From: Lachnospiraceae bacterium UBA3643
GTDB taxonomy: Bacteria > Bacillota > Clostridia > Lachnospirales > Lachnospiraceae
Direction of reading: 5' to 3'
Length of the DNA stretch: 17,997 nt
NCBI GenBank assembly: GCA_002373855.1
Contig: DFKO01000164.1
Span: forward strand, 1-17,997
Program-made: the position numbers and the translations under genes
The notes under the pieces: model-generated
Told to the model about the DNA's origin: nothing
The model's input: only the letters and a program-made list of their open reading frames with translations
Databases searched by the model: none
Shown here: piece after piece, positions 14,816 to 17,997 of the stretch
Layout of the letters: the number at the start of each line of letters is the position of its first letter
How positions within the stretch are numbered: position 1 is the stretch's first letter

Positions 14816-17702
14816 AATAAGATCAGTTGGCTTCCTGATGACAATTATATTATTGGCACTCAGTTTGAATATCCCTTATGTTTATGCTGACGATAAAGAT
14901 GACTCAGCCAGCGAAAACAGCACAGATGAAGTTTATTATATTAACGACATGACAGATTTTAATGAATTTGTCTCATACTGCAGTGAGGACGGATGGTCAT
15001 TAAACAAAGAGATATCGCTTGAGACGGATATCATCATTCCCGATGCGGACTTTGGCGGCATCCCGTACTTTAACGGTACATTTGAGGGCAACGGTCATAC
15101 GATTACCGTTAATTATATGTCCCATGCCGGATCAAACTACGGCCTTTTCAGATATGTGGGTGCAGGCGGCATCGTACAGAATCTTATTGTTAATACTGTA
15201 TGTATTCCAACAGGCAGTGCCCAGAATGTAGGTGGCATAGCGGGAGTAAATTATGGCACGATAAAGGGCTGCTATGTATCCGGCAAGGTAAAGGCAAGTG
15301 TGAATGTCGGCGGAATAGCAGGCATCAACAAGGAGACAGGTGTCATTATGGGTTGTACCAGTGCGTGCACCGTACTTGGCACAGATGAGACAGGCGGTAT
15401 CGCGGGAACAAACAACGGCACGGTAATAGGATGCAGCAACAGCGGTAATATAAATGATGATGAGCAGGCTACGGCAACCGATATCAGTGATGTGGTGGAT
15501 GTCAACGGCTTTAATCTTGTGAGTGAGGTGACAACCAGAAATGATATGGCCGGAATATGCGGATATTCTGACGGTATGATATCAAGCTGCAGCAATACAG
15601 GTAATGTTGGATATGCCCACACCGGATATAATGTCGGCGGAATAGCAGGCAGACAGAGCGGAGTGGTAATGACATGTCTTAACTACGGTGAGATACTGGG
15701 ACGAAAAGATGTCGGCGGTATAGTAGGTCAGGCAGAACCCTTTATAGAAGAAGATTTCCTGAGCAGTCATATAAATTCGGCAAGAGAGTCTGTCAATGAT
15801 ATCAACGATACATTAAGCAGCATTGTGTCCACGGCAGAGAGGACAAGCGACGAGACAGGCGGATACGCAGAGAATCTATATAACAAATATAAAGATGAAA
15901 AAGAGACAGTATCGGCAAATATAGCAACCATAAAAGATATGGGTCCGTCGTCCGAGGAGTTGCAGGAATACTATGACAATATAGAAGCATCGCAGAAAAA
16001 AATCGATGAACTTGAAAAGCAGGCTAAAGATATTGCGGAGCATCCCGAGAAATTATTAGAGTCCGATTACGACGGCCCTACATATTCCGAGATCATGAAG
16101 TCAATAAAAGACGAGTATGACAAGATCTCGGAAAATATGACAAAGATACAGAATTCCGTCACAAAAGAGGACATAGAGACGGTCGAGGATATGAAGGATC
16201 ATTATGCCGAACTTCTGGCCGATGACAGTGACGACAAGGACATCGACGGAATGATAGAGTCGATGAAGACAGGCTACGATGAGATTAGGGATCTGATGGG
16301 CCAGGCAAACGATCAGATTGAGGAGCTCGTGGATGAGACCGACAATACGATCAGTCTGATCCTGGACAGTGACAAGATAGAAGATGTCACATCCCTTGAA
16401 AATACAAAAGATCTAAAGGGTGTGATAATAGGCTGTACCAACAGGGGTAAGGTTGAGGGCGATATAAATACAGGTGGCGTTGCCGGCACCATGAATATAG
16501 AATTCAACGAGGACCCCGAATATGATTTTGATCTGACCGAGGAAACGGATGTGGTGCTCCGTACAAAGGTAAGCTGTATCGTAAGCAAAAGCACCAATTA
16601 CGGCGTGGTCGTATCCAAAAAGAATTATTCCGGAGGAGTGGTCGGTCAGCAGGAGTTCGGTATCGTAACGGAGTGTGAGGGATACGGAAGAATTGAATCC
16701 GAATCCGGCAGCTATCTTGGTGGAGTAGTCGGCTACAGTGCAGGTACGATCATGCAAAGCTATTGTCTGTGCAATATATCCGGAACCGATTTTGCAGGCG
16801 GTATATGCGGATACGGATATACTGTCAAAGATTGTATATCCATGGCAACCATCGATGCCGGCGGTGAATGTGTAGGTGCCATTGCCGGAGATGTTGATGA
16901 CGAGGGAGAGAGGGTAAACAATTTCTTCTCTTCCGATGACCTTGAGGGGATAGATTACATTACATATGTCGGAATAGCCGAGAAGATGGACAAAGAAGAG
17001 CTCCTTAAAAGAGAGGATATCCCCGAGGGCTTTAATACCGTGACCGTAAGATTTAATGCGGACGATGAGGAGATAGGCAGTATAACGGTTCCCTTCGGAG
17101 GTTATATCACAGAGGAGGATTTCCCCGAGGCTCCGATAAAGGAGGGATATTACGCTGTATGGGATACGGATGATATCAATGAACCTGTAGTCGATAACAG
17201 GGTGTATGATGTCGAATATATCAGATGGGTGGACTCTGTATCCGGTATGGAATATACGGACACCGGACTTGCCGTATTCCTTGTGGAGGGAAGCTTTTAC
17301 AAGGAGACGGGAGTTATTCTGGAAATGCCGGAGAAGGTATATGTGCCGGAAGCGGGAGACAGCCTGCTGTATGCATATAAATGGAACCTTAAAAATGTCG
17401 CTGTGACCTCTCCGGTTTATACGGTCAGAGTTTATGTCGGTGAGGAGGCGGAGCGCGGAACCGTATATATCCTGTCCGGAGATACCTTTACAGAGGCAAA
17501 GTGCGCCCTTGACGGAAGGTATCTTGTACTTGAAATGCGTCCGGGTGATACATTTGCGGTGGTCAGAAACAAGCCCGATCATACGGAGGAGATGATAAAG
17601 TACGGATGTATAGGCGGCGCGGTACTTCTCATTATCATATTTATCACTATAAAGAATATAAAAAAGAAAAAACTGAATAAGGAATTTGATGTAAAAGAAT
17701 AA
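14802..17702 (+). CDS. GLUG-repeat surface protein with inserted coiled coil and C-terminal membrane anchor
   Basis: A 966-residue protein with a signal peptide (cleavage probably after VYA, residue 29). Residues about 45-310 form a first beta-helix block with GLUG-type repeats of the form VGGIAG at 142, 168, 196, 277 and 303, and a variant at about 248. Residues about 312-538 are charged, Glu/Asp/Lys-rich and helical with heptad-like spacing, a likely coiled-coil hairpin. GLUG repeats resume at about 540 and run to about 715. A short beta domain at about 745-790 (VRFNADDEEIGS, PEAPIKEGYYAVWD) resembles internalin-type repeats. A membrane helix at about 936-950 and a lysine-rich tail end the protein; there is no LPXTG. 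GGAGG lies 6 nt before the first ATG and 9 nt before the second. It overlaps the transporter gene, so the two probably act together. No enzyme motif is visible. Confidence 0.82.
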   Translation: MMKNKIRSVGFLMTIILLALSLNIPYVYADDKDDSASENSTDEVYYINDMTDFNEFVSYCSEDGWSLNKEISLETDIIIPDADFGGIPYFNGTFEGNGHTITVNYMSHAGSNYGLFRYVGAGGIVQNLIVNTVCIPTGSAQNVGGIAGVNYGTIKGCYVSGKVKASVNVGGIAGINKETGVIMGCTSACTVLGTDETGGIAGTNNGTVIGCSNSGNINDDEQATATDISDVVDVNGFNLVSEVTTRNDMAGICGYSDGMISSCSNTGNVGYAHTGYNVGGIAGRQSGVVMTCLNYGEILGRKDVGGIVGQAEPFIEEDFLSSHINSARESVNDINDTLSSIVSTAERTSDETGGYAENLYNKYKDEKETVSANIATIKDMGPSSEELQEYYDNIEASQKKIDELEKQAKDIAEHPEKLLESDYDGPTYSEIMKSIKDEYDKISENMTKIQNSVTKEDIETVEDMKDHYAELLADDSDDKDIDGMIESMKTGYDEIRDLMGQANDQIEELVDETDNTISLILDSDKIEDVTSLENTKDLKGVIIGCTNRGKVEGDINTGGVAGTMNIEFNEDPEYDFDLTEETDVVLRTKVSCIVSKSTNYGVVVSKKNYSGGVVGQQEFGIVTECEGYGRIESESGSYLGGVVGYSAGTIMQSYCLCNISGTDFAGGICGYGYTVKDCISMATIDAGGECVGAIAGDVDDEGERVNNFFSSDDLEGIDYITYVGIAEKMDKEELLKREDIPEGFNTVTVRFNADDEEIGSITVPFGGYITEEDFPEAPIKEGYYAVWDTDDINEPVVDNRVYDVEYIRWVDSVSGMEYTDTGLAVFLVEGSFYKETGVILEMPEKVYVPEAGDSLLYAYKWNLKNVAVTSPVYTVRVYVGEEAERGTVYILSGDTFTEAKCALDGRYLVLEMRPGDTFAVVRNKPDHTEEMIKYGCIGGAVLLIIIFITIKNIKKKKLNKEFDVKE

Positions 17703-17774
17703 ACCGAAACGGATTTATAAATAATAGACAAAATACATCGAATAAAAAAATTCAAAAATGTATAAAAATTATTG

Positions 17775-17803
17775 TTGACTTTAGCAATCCGGTTTGGTAT
17801 TAT
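17775..17803 (+). promoter_or_regulatory. Strong sigma-A-type promoter, probably of a ribosomal RNA operon
   Basis: TTGACT at 17775-17780 and TATTAT at 17798-17803 are separated by exactly 17 bp. The 35 bases upstream are almost pure A/T with several A runs, like an UP element. Transcription would begin near 17810. This is the closest match to a consensus promoter in the window, and no protein start follows in the 190 bases downstream. Confidence 0.7.
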
Positions 17804-17807
17804 CATA

Positions 17808-17997
17808 AAGCACGCCAAAGAGAGGACATGCAGTAAAATCTCCGAGCGTGCTTAATTTACGGCCTTACAAACAGGCAAGAGAACCTTGATAATTTCACAG
17901 TAATGCAACCCTGAAAATTCCAAAATTTTCAGAGAACAAACGACCTTTAAGCAGTAAAAGGTAACACATTAAAAAGCCAGCTTGAGAAAGCAAGGCA
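17808..17997 (+). ncRNA. Hairpin-rich untranslated leader, probably 5' leader of a 16S rRNA transcript (runs off the window)
   Basis: After the promoter come five stem-loops: AAGCACGC 17808-17815 with GCGTGCTT 17846-17853 (an inner GAGA/TCTC pair extends it); GCCT/AGGC 17862-17876; CTGAAAATT/AATTTTCAG 17911-17932 with a CCAA loop; ACCTTT/AAAGGT 17943-17962; and GCTT-GAGA-AAGC flanked by GCC/GGC at 17976-17996. The GAACCTTGATAATTTCACAG stretch at 17881 resembles rRNA leader segments of clostridia. No ORF with a binding site is present. The 16S gene itself is not in the window, so the identity stays provisional; a riboswitch-type or other structured RNA is possible. Confidence 0.5.

Noticed and set aside
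15225..15720. Repeated GGNGGNATAGCAGG-like DNA in the surface protein as a CRISPR or tandem DNA repeat
   Set aside because: The repeats are irregular in length and encode the GLUG protein motif in frame, so they are protein repeats.
16413..17582. Long minus-strand open frame (389 codons) opposite the surface protein
   Set aside because: It lies wholly inside a well-supported + strand gene, has no ribosome binding site or domain pattern, and is explained by the codon bias of that gene.
17703..17720. CCG-AAA-CGG followed by ATTT as a terminator of the transporter operon
   Set aside because: Only three GC pairs form and the T tract is too short; no convincing terminator is seen before the next promoter.

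Overview
The window looks like chromosomal DNA from an anaerobic Gram-positive of the Lachnospiraceae type (Butyrivibrio/Roseburia/Eubacterium relatives). This is inferred from moderate GC, strong GGAGG ribosome binding sites, sigma-A-like promoters often with a TGn extended -10, and the mix of families: a group III phosphofructokinase, a DUF5711-like protein and a GLUG-repeat surface protein. No species can be named from sequence alone. Every confident gene except one small ORF lies on the + strand.

Region 1 (1-5565) is a biosynthesis and cofactor cluster: lysA (last step of lysine synthesis), argF (citrulline synthesis), birA (biotin ligase/repressor, TTG start), a small unknown protein whose start overlaps the birA end, coaX (first step of CoA synthesis) and dusB (tRNA dihydrouridine). 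lysA has a promoter at the left edge, and the genes from lysA to coaX are nearly abutting. A 9-bp stem-loop separates coaX from dusB.

Region 2 (5566-6201) is a 636-base stretch with no intact large gene. It holds a likely 48-codon membrane peptide gene on the minus strand, a + strand promoter and ribosome binding site leading into a broken reading frame, the C-terminal remnant of what looks like a GHMP-family (fucokinase-like) sugar kinase, and the promoter of the next operon inside the tail of that remnant.

Region 3 (6202-12097) is a tightly packed operon: 6-phosphofructokinase, dnaX, ybaB, recR, galM and a membrane-anchored DUF5711-like protein. dnaX-ybaB-recR is a classic replication/repair cluster. 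dnaX carries a run of nine A with a Shine-Dalgarno-like sequence directly before it and stops just after it in both other frames, which suggests it makes a short gamma form as well as tau.

Region 4 (12098-17702) is the most unusual part. A two-gene translationally coupled operon encodes an RND/MMPL-family membrane transporter and a 966-residue surface protein with a signal peptide, a GLUG beta-helix split by a roughly 225-residue coiled coil, and a C-terminal membrane anchor. The upstream region has five YTTAN motifs spaced exactly 11 bp apart, then a promoter framed by two TCAAA/TTTGA dyads, so this operon is probably under dedicated control.

Region 5 (17703-17997) has an A-rich tract, a near-consensus promoter with a 17-bp spacer and a hairpin-rich untranslated leader that runs off the window. 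It most resembles the leader of a ribosomal RNA operon.
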